DNA of 64,000 nt from Mytilus edulis (GCF_963676685.1 NC_092356.1:43425601-43489600), one strand, 5' to 3'; counted from the stretch's first letter, positions 30,722 to 43,838 are shown. The notes: generated by a model not told the origin, from the sequence alone. A program made the numbers and translations.

Positions 30722-33110
30722 AGCTCACCTGTCCCGAAGGGACAAGTGAGCTTATGCCATCACTTGGCGTCCGTCGTCGTCCGTCGTCTGTCGTCCGTCG
30801 TCTGTCGTCTGTCGTCGTAAACTATTTCAAGAATCTTCTCCTCTGAAACTACTAGGCCAAATACTTTCAAACTTTAACTGAATGTTCCTTAGGGTATCTA
30901 ATTTATAAATTGTATCCGAAGTTTTGATCTATCAACAAACATGGTCGCCATTGCTAAAAATAGAACATAGGGGTCAAATGCAGTTTTTGGCTTATAACTC
31001 AAAAACCAAAGCATTTAGAGCAAATCTGACTGGGGGTAATATTGTTTATCAGGTCAAGATCTATCTGCCCTGAAATTTTCAGATGAATCAGACAACCCGT
31101 TGTTGGGTTGCTGCCCCTGAATTGGTAATTTTAAGGAAATTTTGCTGTTTTTGGTTATTATCTTGAAAATTATTATAGATAGAGATAAACTGTAAACAGG
31201 AATAATGTTCAGCAAAGTAAGATTTACAAATAAGTCAACATGACAGAAATGGTCAGTTGACCCCTTTAGGAGTTATTGCCCTTTATAGTCAATTTTTAAC
31301 AATTTTTCGTAAATCTTAGTAATCTTTTACAAAAATCTTCTCCTCTGAAACTACTGGGCCAAATACTTCCAAACTTTAATTGAATGTTCCTTAGGGTATC
31401 TAGTTTGTAAATTGTATCCGAAGTTATGATCTATCAACAAACATGGTCGCCATTGCTAAAAATAGAACATAGGGGTCAAATGCAGTTTTTGGCTTATAAC
31501 TCAAAAATCAAAGCATTTAGAGCAAATCTGACGGGGGGTAATATTGTTTATCAGGTCAAGATCTATCTGCCCTGAAATTTTCAGATGAATCAGACAACCT
31601 GTTGTTGGGTTGCTGCCCCTGAATTGGTAATTTTAAGGAAATTTTGCTGTTTTTGGTTATTATCTTGAATATTATTATAGATAGAGATAAACTGTAAACA
31701 GGAATAATGTTCAGCAAAGTAAGATTTACAAATAAGTCAACATGACGGAAATGATCAGTTGACCCCTTTAGGAGTTATTGCCCTTTATAGTCAATTTTTA
31801 ACCATTTTTCGTAAATCTTAGTAATCTTTTACAAAAATCTTCTCCTCTGAAACTACTTGGCCAAATACTTCCAAACTTTAACTGAATGTTCCTTAGGGTA
31901 TCTAGTTTGTAAATTGTATCCGAAGTTGTGATCTATCAACAAACATGGTCGCCATTGCTAAAAATAGAACATAGGGGTCAAATGCAGTTGTTGGCTTATA
32001 ACTCAAAAACCAAAGCATTTAGAGCAAATCTGACTGGAGTAATAATGTTTATCAGGTCAAGATCTATCTGCCCTGAAATTTTCAGATGAATCAGACAACC
32101 TGTTGTTGGGTTACTGCCCCTGAATTGGTAATTTTAAAGAAATTTTGCTGTTTTTGGTTATTATCTTGAATATTATTATAGATAGAGATAAACTGTAAAC
32201 AGCAATAATGTTCAGCAAAGTAAGATTTACAAATAAGTCAACATGACGGAAATGGTCAGTTGACCCCTTTAGGAGTTATTGCCCTTTATAGTCAATTTTT
32301 AACCATTTTTCGTAAATCTTAGTAATCTATTACAAAAATCTTCTCCTCTGAAACTACTGGGCCAAATACTTCCAAACTTTAACTGAATGTTCCTTAGGGT
32401 ATCTTGTTTGTAAATTGTATCCGAAGTTATGATCTATCAACAAACATGGTCGCCATTGCTAAAAATAGAACATAGGGGTCAAATGCAGTTTTTGGCTTAT
32501 AACTCAAAAACCAAAGCATTTAGAGCAAATCTGACGTGGGTAATATTGTTTATCAGGTCAAGATCTATCTGCCCTGAAATTTTCAGATGAATCAGACAAC
32601 CTGTTGTTGGGTTGCTGCCCCTGAATTGATAATTTTAAGGAAAGTTTGCTGTTTTTGTTCATTATCTTGAATATGATTATAGATAGAAATAAACTGTAAA
32701 CAGCAATAATGTTCAGCAAAGTAAGATTTACAATTAAGTCAATTTGACCAAAATTGTCAATTGACCCCTTAAGGAGTTATTGCCCTTTAAAGACTTTTTT
32801 CACAATTTGTTCATCATGTTGACTTACTTTTAAAAATTTGAAACTGCTGTATCAATTTCAGCCAAACTTAGGCTAAATGAGTTTCAGAGTATCTAGTATA
32901 AATTTTATATTTTATTTCCTTGTATGTCAAGAAACATAGCTCCTATGGCTAAAATAGAACATAGGAGAAAATGATTATTTTTTTTGGCTTTTGAAGAAAA
33001 TAGGACGATCAAAAAAACATTTAAATAAATTGAAAAGCCAAAATAATCATTGATGAGAGATTTAACCAAAAGAATTAAGGTGAGCGATTCAGGCTCTTGA
33101 GAGCCTCTTG
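30722..33110 (+). mobile_element. Hairpin-ended element, GCTCACC family, long copy with tandem core
   Basis: Starts with the hairpin AGCTCACCTGTCCC-GAA-GGGACAAGTGAGCT, then CGTCGTC repeats. The core has four tandem units of about 504 bp: AATCTTCTCCTCTGAAACTAC near 30831, 31334, 31838 and 32339. It ends GGTGAGCGATTCAGG, hairpin AGGCTCTTGAGAGCCT and CTTG. Flanks are T runs. Units are highly alike, implying recent amplification or conversion. No open frame longer than chance. Confidence 0.88.
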
Positions 33111-33159
33111 TTATTAAAAAGAAAACATATTCCAGCGCCACAGAGGAGTCTTTTGTAGA

Positions 33160-34552
33160 TGAAACCGGCCGAGTCTGGTGAGGAAAGTTATAAACCTGTT
33201 GTCTTTGATGAGTTGTTTTTTACAACATCTGGGTCGATGCTTCTGCTGGTGATGGTTTCTTTTGAAATATCCGTAATACAGTCATATTTATAATTTAACT
33301 TTCTTCAAAACTTTTAAAAATTGTTAGAAATGCTGTGGATGTTCTGTCCTAGAAGCTTACATTAGCTGTATATGGTAAAATCTTTTCTCAATGGTCTATA
33401 ACTTTGTTTTTTATTTGGCCTTTAATATTTTTTATTTGAGGGTCATTGATGAGTCTGTTGTAGAAGAAACGCGCACTTGGCTTACAAAATTATAAACCTG
33501 TCATGTCAGTTACCTCTGTGTTTAATATCAATTTCTTCCCATAATCGTGCAACATGACAACCTTTCAGTCAGTAATGAAAGCTAGGAATGTGTCCACATT
33601 TCTTCCTTCATATGAACATTTGACCATCTATTTGATTAGGGACTTTTCATTTTGATTTTTTCTCGGAGTTCAGTATTTTTGTGATTTCACTATTTTGTAA
33701 GTAGTAAATGCAAGGCGTGTGGACGTTTCTTATGTGAGAGGTCCTATGTTTAGTTTTCATGCGACCCCTGACAACCTGTCGGTCAGTAGTAAATCCAAGA
33801 GATGCGTCGTTTACTCTATTCGGGTAAATACTTTCTGTTCGGCAGTAGTGAATGTAGGGACAATTGCAGTTAAATATGGATATAGTTGGTGAAATTTCTT
33901 GATATCATATTTTCAGCTTTCAGGCGAACCATGACAATCTGTCAGTCAGTAATAAATACAAGGGCTATACCAGTTTCCTGTGTTTACATTGTAAAAATCT
34001 CTTCCTGCGTTCAATTTCCATTCTAGATCTGATATATGTAAGCCAGTAGTTAATGAAGAACTTTTCAGGTTACCTGTGTATGATAGAAATTTACCCTTCA
34101 CATATGCACCATACACATACCATACACAAAGATTAAAATAAAACACAAGGATTCGCAAGTAAACTGTACTAAGGCGGTGATTTTTGTCCATACACTATGT
34201 TACTGAAAATGTTATTCCCATCTACCCTACAGATTGTATGGGTGGACGTTTCGTCCCCGAGGGTATCACCAGCCCAGTAGTCAACACTTCGGTGTTGACA
34301 TGAATATCAATAATGTGGTCATTTTTATAAATTTCCTGTTCACAAAACTATGAATTTTTCGAAAAACTAAGGATTTTCTTATCTCAGGCATAGATTAGCT
34401 GTATTTGGCACAACTTTTTGGAATTTTGGATCCTCAATGCTCTTCAACTTTGTACTTGTTTGGCTTTATACATATTTGGATTTGAGCGTCACTGATGAGT
34501 CTTATGTAGACGAAACGCGAGTCCGGCGTACTTAATTATAATCCTGATAATT
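33160..34552 (-). repeat. Mussel dispersed repeat (GTTTCGTCTAC family), minus copies, interrupted
   Basis: Blocks of one family lie in the same order but apart: AGATGAAACCGGCCGAGTCTG and TCTGGGTCGATGCTTCTGCT near 33160-33250, then GTGGACGTTTCGTCCCCGAG and the rest to GTAGACGAAACGCGAGTCCG at 34230-34552. The gap of about 980 bp between CTGCTGGTG and GTGGACG looks like inserted or rearranged DNA. It includes a copy of the GATTAGGGACTTTTCATTTT repeat near 33630-33680 and diffuse CAGTAGTAAAT copies up to 34190. Confidence 0.6.
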
Positions 34553-34984
34553 ATTAACATGAAACTGAATATGAACAGATACGTCGATTATACTGACAAC
34601 TAACCGTCAAAACCATGGGGTTTTCTTCTAAATGTCTGATCGTCGCAGTTCGTATGAAAACTGAACATACGTACACATGTCTATACCTATACCATACACA
34701 CAGGTAGCTTACATAGTATTATTACATTTACCACTGACTGACAGCAAGTTTATTAGAGTTCCATGAACACTGAACATATGGATAATGTTTCTGTGAAACT
34801 AATGAACTTACAGGAGGTAGTAATGATAAGACTTTTTCAATAATCATGTTTACCGTGCTTTGTATTGCATGAATAATTATAAACCTTGCAAAATTAATTC
34901 TTCAATATACAATTTTGTATATTAAGGCTTACATGTTGCATTAGATTTCTTTGCTCAATGACTGCTCAAAAGTTATCAAAGATA

Positions 34985-35250
34985 CCAGGATTATAATTTA
35001 GTACGCCAGACGCGTTTCGTCTACATAAAACTCATCAGTGACGCTCATATAAAAAAAGTTGTAAAGCCAAACAAGTACAAAGTAGAAGAGTTTTTATGAT
35101 CCGAAATTCCAAAAAAGCTGTGCCAAATACGGCTAAGGTAATCTTTGCTTGGGATAAGAAAATCCTTAGTTTTTCGAAAATTCAAAGTTTTGTAATCAGG
35201 AAATTTAAAACAGATGACCAATATTTTTTTTTTTATAAATTCTTGATAAT
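34985..35250 (+). repeat. GTTTCGTCTAC-family repeat, plus copy forming an inverted pair
   Basis: Reads CCAGGATTATAATTTAGTAC, GCCAGACGCGTTTCGTCTAC, ACTCATCAGTGACGCTC and on to CTTAGTTTTTCGAAAATTC: the reverse complement of 34290-34552. The two arms are about 260 bp each with about 430 bp between them. Confidence 0.8.
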
Positions 35251-35689
35251 AACCTACACTTTGACTGATAAATGTTTTTAAACGATTATGTGTGTCTTAA
35301 AAAGTATTAGCTATTTTCTTATTTAACTACTGGTGAGTCGGTAATTAGTTGTTTTTTTAATGTTGACAGTGCACATTTTTTAAAGTACTTTTCAGAAGTA
35401 AATATTACATGTCACTTTTTAGAAAGAACCGGCAAAATAACAAATTCACTATATTGCTGGTGCTAGTAAAATAACCATTTCTGTAGAAATAGGCTGTTTT
35501 ACCGGCTTGAATTAGGTTATCTTAATCGGAGCAGTCTGGTGCCGGCAAAATATCCACTGCCAAAAGTCAACATCTGGTTTTAAACAATATCCATCCACTT
35601 AGTTGTATAATATTTATCATAACTCCGTATAAAATTATAGTTTAGAAAAGAAAATTCAAAGATATATATTTATAAAAAAGCAAAATAAA

Positions 35690-35870
35690 AAAAATACTGA
35701 ACTCCGAGAAAAAATCAAAACGGAAAGTCCCTAATCAAATGGCAAAATCAAACGCACAAACACATCAAACGGATGGATAATAACTTCTATACTCCAGACT
35801 TGGTAGAGGCATTTACTTTTGAAGAACATGGTGGATTGAGCCTGGTTGTATAGCTAGCTCAACCTCGTAC
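35690..35870 (+). repeat. Dispersed repeat with CAAAACGGAAAGTCCCTAATC
   Basis: Contains GAACTCCGAGAAAAAATCAA, AACGGAAAGTCCCTAATCAA and ACACATCAAACGGATGGATA. Shorter copies lie at 57225-57290 (same strand) and 33625-33680 (opposite strand). The 62.3-kb minisatellite also appears to derive from this family. Confidence 0.75.
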
Positions 35871-35989
35871 TTGTATGACAGTCGCATCAAATTCCATTAT
35901 ATTGACAACGATGCGTGAACAAAACAAAGAGACATGATAGGTTAAAATGTCAACAGCAGTCAACATTGTGTTATAATCTTAATCACTAA

Positions 35990-36270
35990 AAAAACCTTAC
36001 AAAATTGTAACAAAGAAGCACAAAATGGCATACAGACCAAGCATAATAGCAAATATTAAAGACAAGAATACACAAATTTACCAAAGTACAATAACACAAC
36101 AACGGGATGTATAATAACAGAGACACGTCATATATGTAACAAAGAAACATAAAAAGGCTTATAGAAAAAGCCCATAGCAAAAATGAAAGACAAGCAACAA
36201 ACAAGTTTTCGAAGTAACACCAAAAGGCATATAGACAAAGTACATTAGCAAAAATGAATAACAAGAATAT
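35990..36270. repeat. Three degenerate tandem units of about 90-95 bp
   Basis: The phrase GGCATACAGACCAAGCATAA, then TAGCAAATATTAAAGACAAG, recurs in altered form near 36030, 36155 and 36225. Probably an internal repeat of a dispersed element; no coding signal. The 92-codon minus frame over it is a by-product of the repeats. Confidence 0.6.
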
Positions 36271-36279
36271 GAGTTTTTA

Positions 36280-38280
36280 AATGAAATTTGCTGTTATAAA
36301 ATAGCGGAAATGATTTAAATTAGGGAATGTAACTCAATAATGCATAGTTTCTATACTGGTTTCGGCTCTTACACACCTGTCGATTGAGACTGTAATAGAA
36401 GTCTCAGTGTTCTGCTAATGTACGCTCTGCTACGTTAATATCAGGCATTGGATTTCAAATATTTTGGCTTGGGTATCACCAGTGGCGGATCCAGAATTTT
36501 TCATAAGTTGGGGCCCGCTCCAGTCACGCTTCAATGATTCCCTATATAAGCAACCAAATTTATTCCCAAAAAAGGGGGGGGGCTAAACCCGCTTCTGAAT
36601 TCACTGAAGAGACATTGATTGGTGTAGTAAAATTGATAACGTTAATGTTATTACCATATTATATGTCTCTGTTATTACGAACGCTGTGTCGACCTCCGAG
36701 GGTATAACACGCCCAATATCTTTGAACATAGAAAGAACATGTGGGTATTGTTTAGTTAAAATTTGCTATAATAAGATATAGGAATTGATCTTTTAATAAT
36801 GAATGTATCTTTGCCATGCATAGCTCTTATTACTTGTGCATATTTGGGTATATTGTTTTTGATGATTTGGGGTCAATTTCCGCTCTGCAACACTTGAATT
36901 AGGCTTTGGATTTTCAAATATTTGGGACTTGAGCAACACCAAAGAGATATAATTGTCGAAATGTAAGTCTTGTGAAGAAAACTACCAATTTTGGTTGATT
37001 GAGGAAACCTTGCATTTTCGTTGATATTTAATTTCGAGGTTTTGGCAAAGTCTGCATATATTTCTTTAGGAATATTGTAATTTATTGTAACATTTATATT
37101 CTAGATCCCCCTGTTTCCACAAAATCCACGAAAATTAGTATCCAACGAATATATTAATGAATCCACAAAACACAGTAATCTTATATATCATTGAACCAAA
37201 ATACAATTCAGAAAAAAGCTAGAAAATTGTATTTCCGTGAAGTCGAAGATATCACTAATGCACCCCGTCATTGTCCGCGCGCGGTTGGAGGCTGTGATTC
37301 CGTCAGTTTCTGTTGTTTTTGTTTTTTTTTTATCTTAATTTGAAATATCCTAAATGGATTCACGAGGTTTGAACATTGGAAAATTACAATTGCCTCTAAT
37401 GTAATAAATAGGTTAGTCAAATTATTACTGTAGTAAAACAAATTAGTGTTATAAACATTCATTAACCTCATCCATCTTTCATTATGCAAAAGGAAGCTGT
37501 TCATGATTTAAAACAAAATAGTATCTCCTTTCTGTTTAACGAACAAGAAAAATCTATCTCGAAGAGAGATGTGCATTACAATTATCTACAGCGTCAAGAA
37601 AATATCATTTTCTCGCTTTTTTCAAAATTAACGAGACACTAAAATTGATTTTCTTGTAAAAGTCATGAAAGATGAACATTCAACGAAATTGTTAAATATT
37701 TTACCTGACCAATTGATATTTTTATCTATTTAGATTACTGTGGAATGTTATTGTGAAAAACAATCACAAGTAAATAATAAATACTTTCTTAACTTTAAAG
37801 ATTTGTTAACTTGTTATTCTTTACGTAGTTAAAATAACTTCTCGCATACTTATCAAAAGTTTGTCTTTTCATATTCAACAGTGTTACATACTAATTTCTA
37901 TTGAAATCTTAATATGACATTGCACAAAAATGGATAATGCTGGCTTATTACAATGTAGAGTATTTACATCCATGTATTGGACGGGTTTGTTGAAGTACCG
38001 TGAAGATTCTTTGCAGGAGTCCAACCGTGAGAACTTGTCGTCTGCTAATGTATTGTTATTTCGCGGTTATTTTTGTAGGATCAACGTGTTGGTCCTGCAG
38101 TGTCCTCTTGAAGTTATAGATATGACAAATTATGTTTATTTATGACATAATACCAACACCCCCACTTTGACTGGCGTATTTTGATCTATTTTGTTGGTCG
38201 TAATAAGTTCTTTTTAAAAAAAAGATAAATAGTAGATACATTGTACATTTCAAAAATTCAAAAGGATTAGGTATATAATT
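36280..38280. other. Stretch without a recognised gene
   Basis: AT-rich DNA with fragments of dispersed repeats (for example CGACCTCCGAGGGTATAACA near 36690 and TTTCAAATATTTGG near 36910). Small frames such as 37930-38145 show no domain, signal or splice context and were not called. Confidence 0.4.
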
Positions 38281-38284
38281 TTGT

Positions 38285-38420
38285 TCACCAGACGTGCGTT
38301 TCGTCTACAAAGTACTCATTAGTGACTCACGAATAAAGTACGAGGCTTAAGAGCATTGAGAACTTACACGTTTTTTTTACAGCTAAGTTACTCTATTCAG
38401 AACAAAATTTTCATAAAAGA
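38285..38420 (+). repeat. GTTTCGTCTAC-family fragment
   Basis: CACCAGACGTGCGTTTCGTC, then TACAAAGTACTCATTAGTGA and TTAAGAGCATTGAGAAC, a 5'-limited, diverged copy. Confidence 0.7.
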
Positions 38421-38743
38421 GCCTTGGTAATGTATTTATCTTTGGTTATTATATAATATTAACCTAAAATTTGTTACTGATCAGTAATAATATAATTACG
38501 ACCGGCGTTTATAAATTGTGATTTGTCGTTTTTTTCTCTCTGACAAGGCGTAAATGATTCAGGTCACTACAAAAACGATACGAACTTTCCAAGAAATGTA
38601 GCTATAAAAGTGGTTTTTTTTGTAAAAATATATTGTAGAGGATGTATTTTTTATTATTACAAATATGTTAAAAGGAGGTATACAGAGTACTGCGTATATC
38701 ATATATCATATAAAATTATTTTTTGATCGGCAACTACTTAAAA

Positions 38744-41128
38744 CAAGAGGCTCTCAAGAGCCTGAATCGCTCACCTTAATTTTTTTGGTTAAATCTCTCA
38801 TCAATGATTATTTTGGCTTTTCAATTTATTTAAATGTTCTTTGAATCGTCCTATTTTCTTCAAAAGCAAAAAAAAAAATCATTTTCTCATATGTTCTATT
38901 TTAGCCATAGGAGCTATGTTTCTGACATACAAGGAAATGAAATATAAAATTTATACTAGATACTCTGAAACTCATTTAGCCTAAGTTTGGCTGAAATTGA
39001 TACAGCAGTTTCAAAGGAGAAGATTTTTTTTAAAGTAAGTCAACATGATGAACAAATTGTGAAAAAAGTCTTTAAAGGGCAATAACTCCTTAAGGGGTCA
39101 ATTGACAATTTTGGTCAAATTGACTTATTTGTTGATCTTACTTTGCTTAACATTTTTGCTATAACAGTTTATCTGTATCTATAATAATATTCAAGATAAT
39201 AACCAAAAACTGCAAAATTTCTTTAAAATCATCAATTCAGGGGCATTATACCTGAAAAACCAGTTACCCAATTCGGCTGAAAATTTCAGGACAGGTAGAC
39301 CTTGACCTAATAAATACTTTAACTTCTTGTCTTATTTGCTCTAAATGCTGGAGTTTTTGAGATACAAGCCAAAAACTGCATTTTACCCTGTGTTCTATTT
39401 TTAGCCATGACGGCCATGTTTTTTGACGAAATAAAAAATAAAGCACAAACTTTATTTTATACACCCTACTGATCATTCAGTTGAAGTTTGGTTTAATTTG
39501 GTTTAGTAGTTTTAGAGGAGAAGATTTTTTAAAGTTAGCAAATATGATGAACAAATTGTGAAAAATTGTCATTAAAGGACAATAACCCCTTAAGGGGTCA
39601 ATTGACAATTTTGGTCATATTAACTTATTTGTAGATCTTACTTTGCTGATCATTTTTGCTGTTTACAGTTTATCTTTATCTATAATAATATTCAAGATAA
39701 TGACCAAAAACTGCAAAATTTCCTTAAAATTACCAATTAAGTGGCAGCAACCCAACAATGGTTTGTTTGATTCATCTGAAAATTTCAGGGCTGATAGATC
39801 TTGACCTAATGAACATTTTTACCCCGATGTCAGATTTGCTCTAAATGCTTTCGTTTTTGAGATATAAGCCAAAAACTGCATTTGACCCCTATGTTCTATT
39901 TTAAGTAACGGCGGCCATGTTTTTTGACGAATCAAAATTCGAAGCACACACTTTGTGCAGGATAATCTAAGGAACAATCATGCTAAGTTTCATTCAAATC
40001 CATTCAGTAGTTTCAGAGGAGAAGATTTTTTAAAGTTAGCAAATATGATGAACAAATTGTGAAAAATTGTCATTAAAGGACAATAACCCCTTAAGGAGTC
40101 AATTGACAATTTTGGTCATATTAACGTATTTGTAGATCTTACTTTGCTGATCATTTTTGCTGTTTACAGTTTATCTTTATCTATAATAATATTCAAGATA
40201 ATGACCAAAAACTGCAAAATTTCCTTAAAATTACCAATTAAGTGGCAGCAACCCAACAATGGTTTGTTTGATTCATCTGAAAATTTCAGGGCTGATAGAT
40301 CTTGACCTAATGAACATTTTTACCCCGATGTCAGATTTGCTCTAAATGCTTTCGTTTTTGAGATATAAGCCAAAAACTGCATTTGACCCCTATGTTCTAT
40401 TTTAAGTAACGGCGGCCATGTTTTTTGACGGATCAAAAATCGAAGCACACACTTTGTGCAGGATAATCTAAGGAACAATCATGCTAAGTTTCATTCAAAT
40501 CCATTCAGTAGTTTCAGAGGAGAAGATTTTTTAAAGTTAGCAAATATGATGAACAAATTGTGAAAAATTGTCATTAAAGGACAATAACCCCTTAAGGAGT
40601 CAATTGACAATTTTGGTCATATTAACGTATTTGTAGATCTTACTTTGCTGATCATTTTTGCTGTTTACAGTTTATCTTTATCTATAATAATATTCAAGAT
40701 AATGACCAAAAACTGCAAAATTTCCTTAAAATTACCAATTAAGTGGCAGCAACCCAACAATGGTTTGTTTGATTCATCTGAAAATTTCAGGGCTGATAGA
40801 TCTTGACCTAATGAACATTTTTACCCCGATGTCAGATTTGCTCTAAATGCTTTCGTTTTTGAGATATAAGCCAAAAACTGCATTTGACCCCTATGTTCTA
40901 TTTTAAGTAACGGCGGCCATGTTTTTTGACGGATCAAAAATCGAAGCACACACTTTGTGCAGGATAATCTAAGGAACAATCATGCTAAGTTTCATTCAAA
41001 TCCATTCAGTAGTTTCAGAGGAGAAGATGTTTGAAAAATTGTTAACGACGACAGACGACGACGACGACGACGACGACGGACGCCAAGTGATGAGAAAAGC
41101 TCACATGGACTTTTAGGCCAGGTGAGCT
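38744..41128 (-). mobile_element. Hairpin-ended element, GCTCACC family, long inverted copy
   Basis: On the minus strand it begins at 41128 with AGCTCACCTGGCCTAAAAGT and an imperfect hairpin, then GTCGTCGTCGTC. The core has tandem units of about 502 bp (GATGAACAAATTGTGAAAAA at about 39545, 40046 and 40548). It ends with GGTGAGCGATTCAGG, hairpin AGGCTCTTGAGAGCCT and CTTG at 38744. Two adjacent units (from about 40041 and 40543) are almost identical, so they duplicated recently. A/T-run flanks agree with insertion between T residues. Confidence 0.88.
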
Positions 41129-41559
41129 AAAAATCGGGACTGTCATCAATCTCAAACACAACACACAAATGAAACAACAACATATCCGATTACCGAATGT
41201 ATCTCTTCAGTACTTTGGCATTTGCATGGAAATACTGATATTGTTTTATAGGATTTCAATAAATCAACATTGGATATCATTTGATGTTTATGAATACGGT
41301 TATACCTCTATGATTCCTTGTCGGGTTTGGTTAACGGTTGGATCTTTGGCAGCTATACAAGTTCCTTAATGTTTATCAGGTGTTGATTTTCGAATGTTTT
41401 ATTTACCTTAAATAACATAATTTCTAAAAGGGCAGCTGATGTAAAGAATTGATACCTTTTAACGATAATATTTATACTGTTCATATTGGTTTAGAAGAGA
41501 GGCGAAAAATACCATAAGATACTCGACGGGTGCCAAATTTGGAGCAGGATACCCTTCTA

Positions 41560-41710
41560 GAGCATTTGAGATCACCCCCAGATTTTGTAAGGTTCGTGTT
41601 GCTCAGTTTTTAGTTTTCTATGTTGTGCTTTATGATTTATTGTTTGTCTGTTGGTGTTTTTTTTCTTTTTTAGTCATGGTGTTGTTAATTTATTGTCGAT
41701 TTATGCGTCT
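41560..41710 (-). repeat. Dispersed repeat (GAGATCACCCCCAGATTTTG type)
   Basis: Reads GAGATCACCCCCAGATTTTG, TCAGTTTTTAGTTTTCTATG and TTGTTTGTCTGTTGGTG. Related sequence lies at 50975-51110 (TTTCGTGGGGTTCATGTTGT) and, in reverse, at 42180-42340. Confidence 0.6.
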
Positions 41711-41715
41711 AAATA

Positions 41716-42165
41716 AACTCATCATAGATTCCAGGATTTAATTTTGTATTTACCTCAGGCGCGTGTTTCGTCCATCAGTGATGCTCGAATCCATAAAGTT
41801 AAAAATGACAAATAAAGTTGAAGAGCATTGATGACTAAATTTCCCAAAGATTTTGCCAAGTACAGCTAAGGTAATATATTCATGAGGTAAAAACACCTTA
41901 GTATTTCAAATCTCAAACTTTTTTTAAACAGTTAATTTATAAATATTACCATATCAATGATAATTCATATCAGCACAGAAAAGCTGACTACTGAGCTGGA
42001 GATACCCTCGGAGAATTATAACTCCACCAGCAGTTGCATGGACCCATTGGTAGTAAATAAACTCATGATAGGTACCAGGATTTAAATTTGTATTTACGCC
42101 AGACGCGCGTTTCGTCGAGTAAAAACTCATCAGTGACACGCTCGAATCCAAATGTCCCTTTGGTA
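41716..42165 (+). repeat. GTTTCGTCTAC-family repeat as a tandem dimer, period about 342 bp
   Basis: AAACTCATCATAGATTCCAG at 41716 and AAACTCATGATAGGTACCAG at about 42058 begin successive units; both continue into CGCGTTTCGTC-like blocks. Between them is CTGAGCTGGAGATACCCTCG..CCACCAGCAGTTGCATGGAC, the part that closes a unit elsewhere. The family can thus exist as tandem units as well as scattered monomers. Confidence 0.75.
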
Positions 42166-43231
42166 TCTTTCACATCTCTTTCATGAAAGAGAAATTTAAA
42201 ATACTAAAGTCGAAAATTAACTGACAACCCCATTGCAAAAACAAAATAGAAGAAAAGACCAGCAGACCCCCAACACCACATAAAACACTAGACTGAGCAA
42301 CTCGAACCTCATCGAAAACTTGCTTCACAGGTGCCCATTTTAGTACAAACCTAGTGATAAGTCTTATTTGGCAGGTCACTTTCGACGAAAATGGAACGGA
42401 AGTGTAGTAAAGGCTATTTGGGATTTATCTGTTGACATCTGTGAAAGGGACATTAAATAACGGTTAACAAACTCGTGAAGGCGCCCGTAAAATTTACGAA
42501 AGAACGATTTCAATTTCAACAGTTAGAACTCTTGGTTTAAAAATTTCCTTATAGGCAGCAACTCTTTATGAAAGAAAACATTATAGAAAATATAAACCCT
42601 GTTATATCGTTAAGTGTGAGAAATATAATTCGTATGCAGGCGCTGTTTGAATGCAACTATACAGAAATGGAAAGTTCACAATAGGGAAGCTGAAATCATC
42701 TATTCCAGAGTTTGTATTAGCAAAAAACATAGTCATCAAGTCAGGCACAATAGATTAATTTTATTCGAACATTATCATAACTATGCCATAAGGTCAAGTA
42801 AACATATGTGTGTTTACTTGGTATCTTAAACTGTTATAATATATATTTGTCTAGCCTTTGATGCATTTTATAACAGAAATAAATGCACAACATAAAATAT
42901 TATTTACATTGCATACAGAAGGTAAAAGGAAGGAGATATATATATATTTTTTAATTTTAATTGAAGGAGTTACTGAAATCATTTTGCAGCTAACGGATTG
43001 GTATTTCGAGAATTAACAAATTAACAAACCGATAATGGATTGAAATATCACGGATCAGGAAACCGAAATAACGGGTTATTAATCCGTGATCATGGATTAA
43101 TTTTATTTTTGTCGTGTGTGCTTTTCAAGCTTGTGTTCCAGAGCCTGCGTGTTATGATGTATAGAACATGAAATAACAACATGCACACATAATTAGAAAA
43201 AAATGTATGGAGCTTCAAATTATTGGTACAG

Positions 43232-43385
43232 ATAAACTCATCATAGATACCAGGATTAAAATTTTATATTTACGTCAGACGGGCGTTTCGTCTTCGCTCG
43301 AATTAAAAAAAATGTTTAAAAGGCCAAATAAAAGTATGAGTTGAAGAGCATTGAGGACCAAAAATTCCTTAAAGGGTTGCCACGT
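43232..43385 (+). repeat. GTTTCGTCTAC-family repeat, monomer fragment
   Basis: AAACTCATCATAGATACCAG, ACGTCAGACGGGCGTTTCGT, then AAAGGCCAAATAAAAGTATG and TTGAAGAGCATTGAGGAC; the middle is shortened. Confidence 0.8.
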
Positions 43386-43838
43386 CATCAGGCAAGGTCA
43401 CCTTTTTTCATGACGTCACAATAGAAAAATTCAGAAGAAAACAAAACATTTTGACGTCACAATAAATTTCGACTAATTATTTGCCGAGAATACATTTTTC
43501 ACTAGTGAGGAGAAATATTTTTCTCACACCGGTCAGGAAATGTGAAAATAGCACAAAAATTAGAGAAACAGAAATATTAAATTTGATTAATTGATAACAA
43601 CGCAAAGAAAATTGAAAAAGTAGATCGAACACTGAGATTTATATCTGATGATCACTGATTTATTTTTGATATAAACTACTTACTAGTAAATACCCTATTT
43701 GCTATTATCTAAAATTTTAAGACGTTGGGCTTTGGCAGTATTATTTTTTAAAACTATTAATGATAAGATTCCTCTTCATATACATTCCTTTTAAGTATTG
43801 AAATATTTTTTATGACATAATCCTTTTTTTTTTTAGGG

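Noticed and set aside
35986..36264. 92-codon minus-strand hydrophobic open frame
   Set aside because: Coincides with degenerate tandem units rich in A; hydrophobicity follows from T-rich codons on the other strand.
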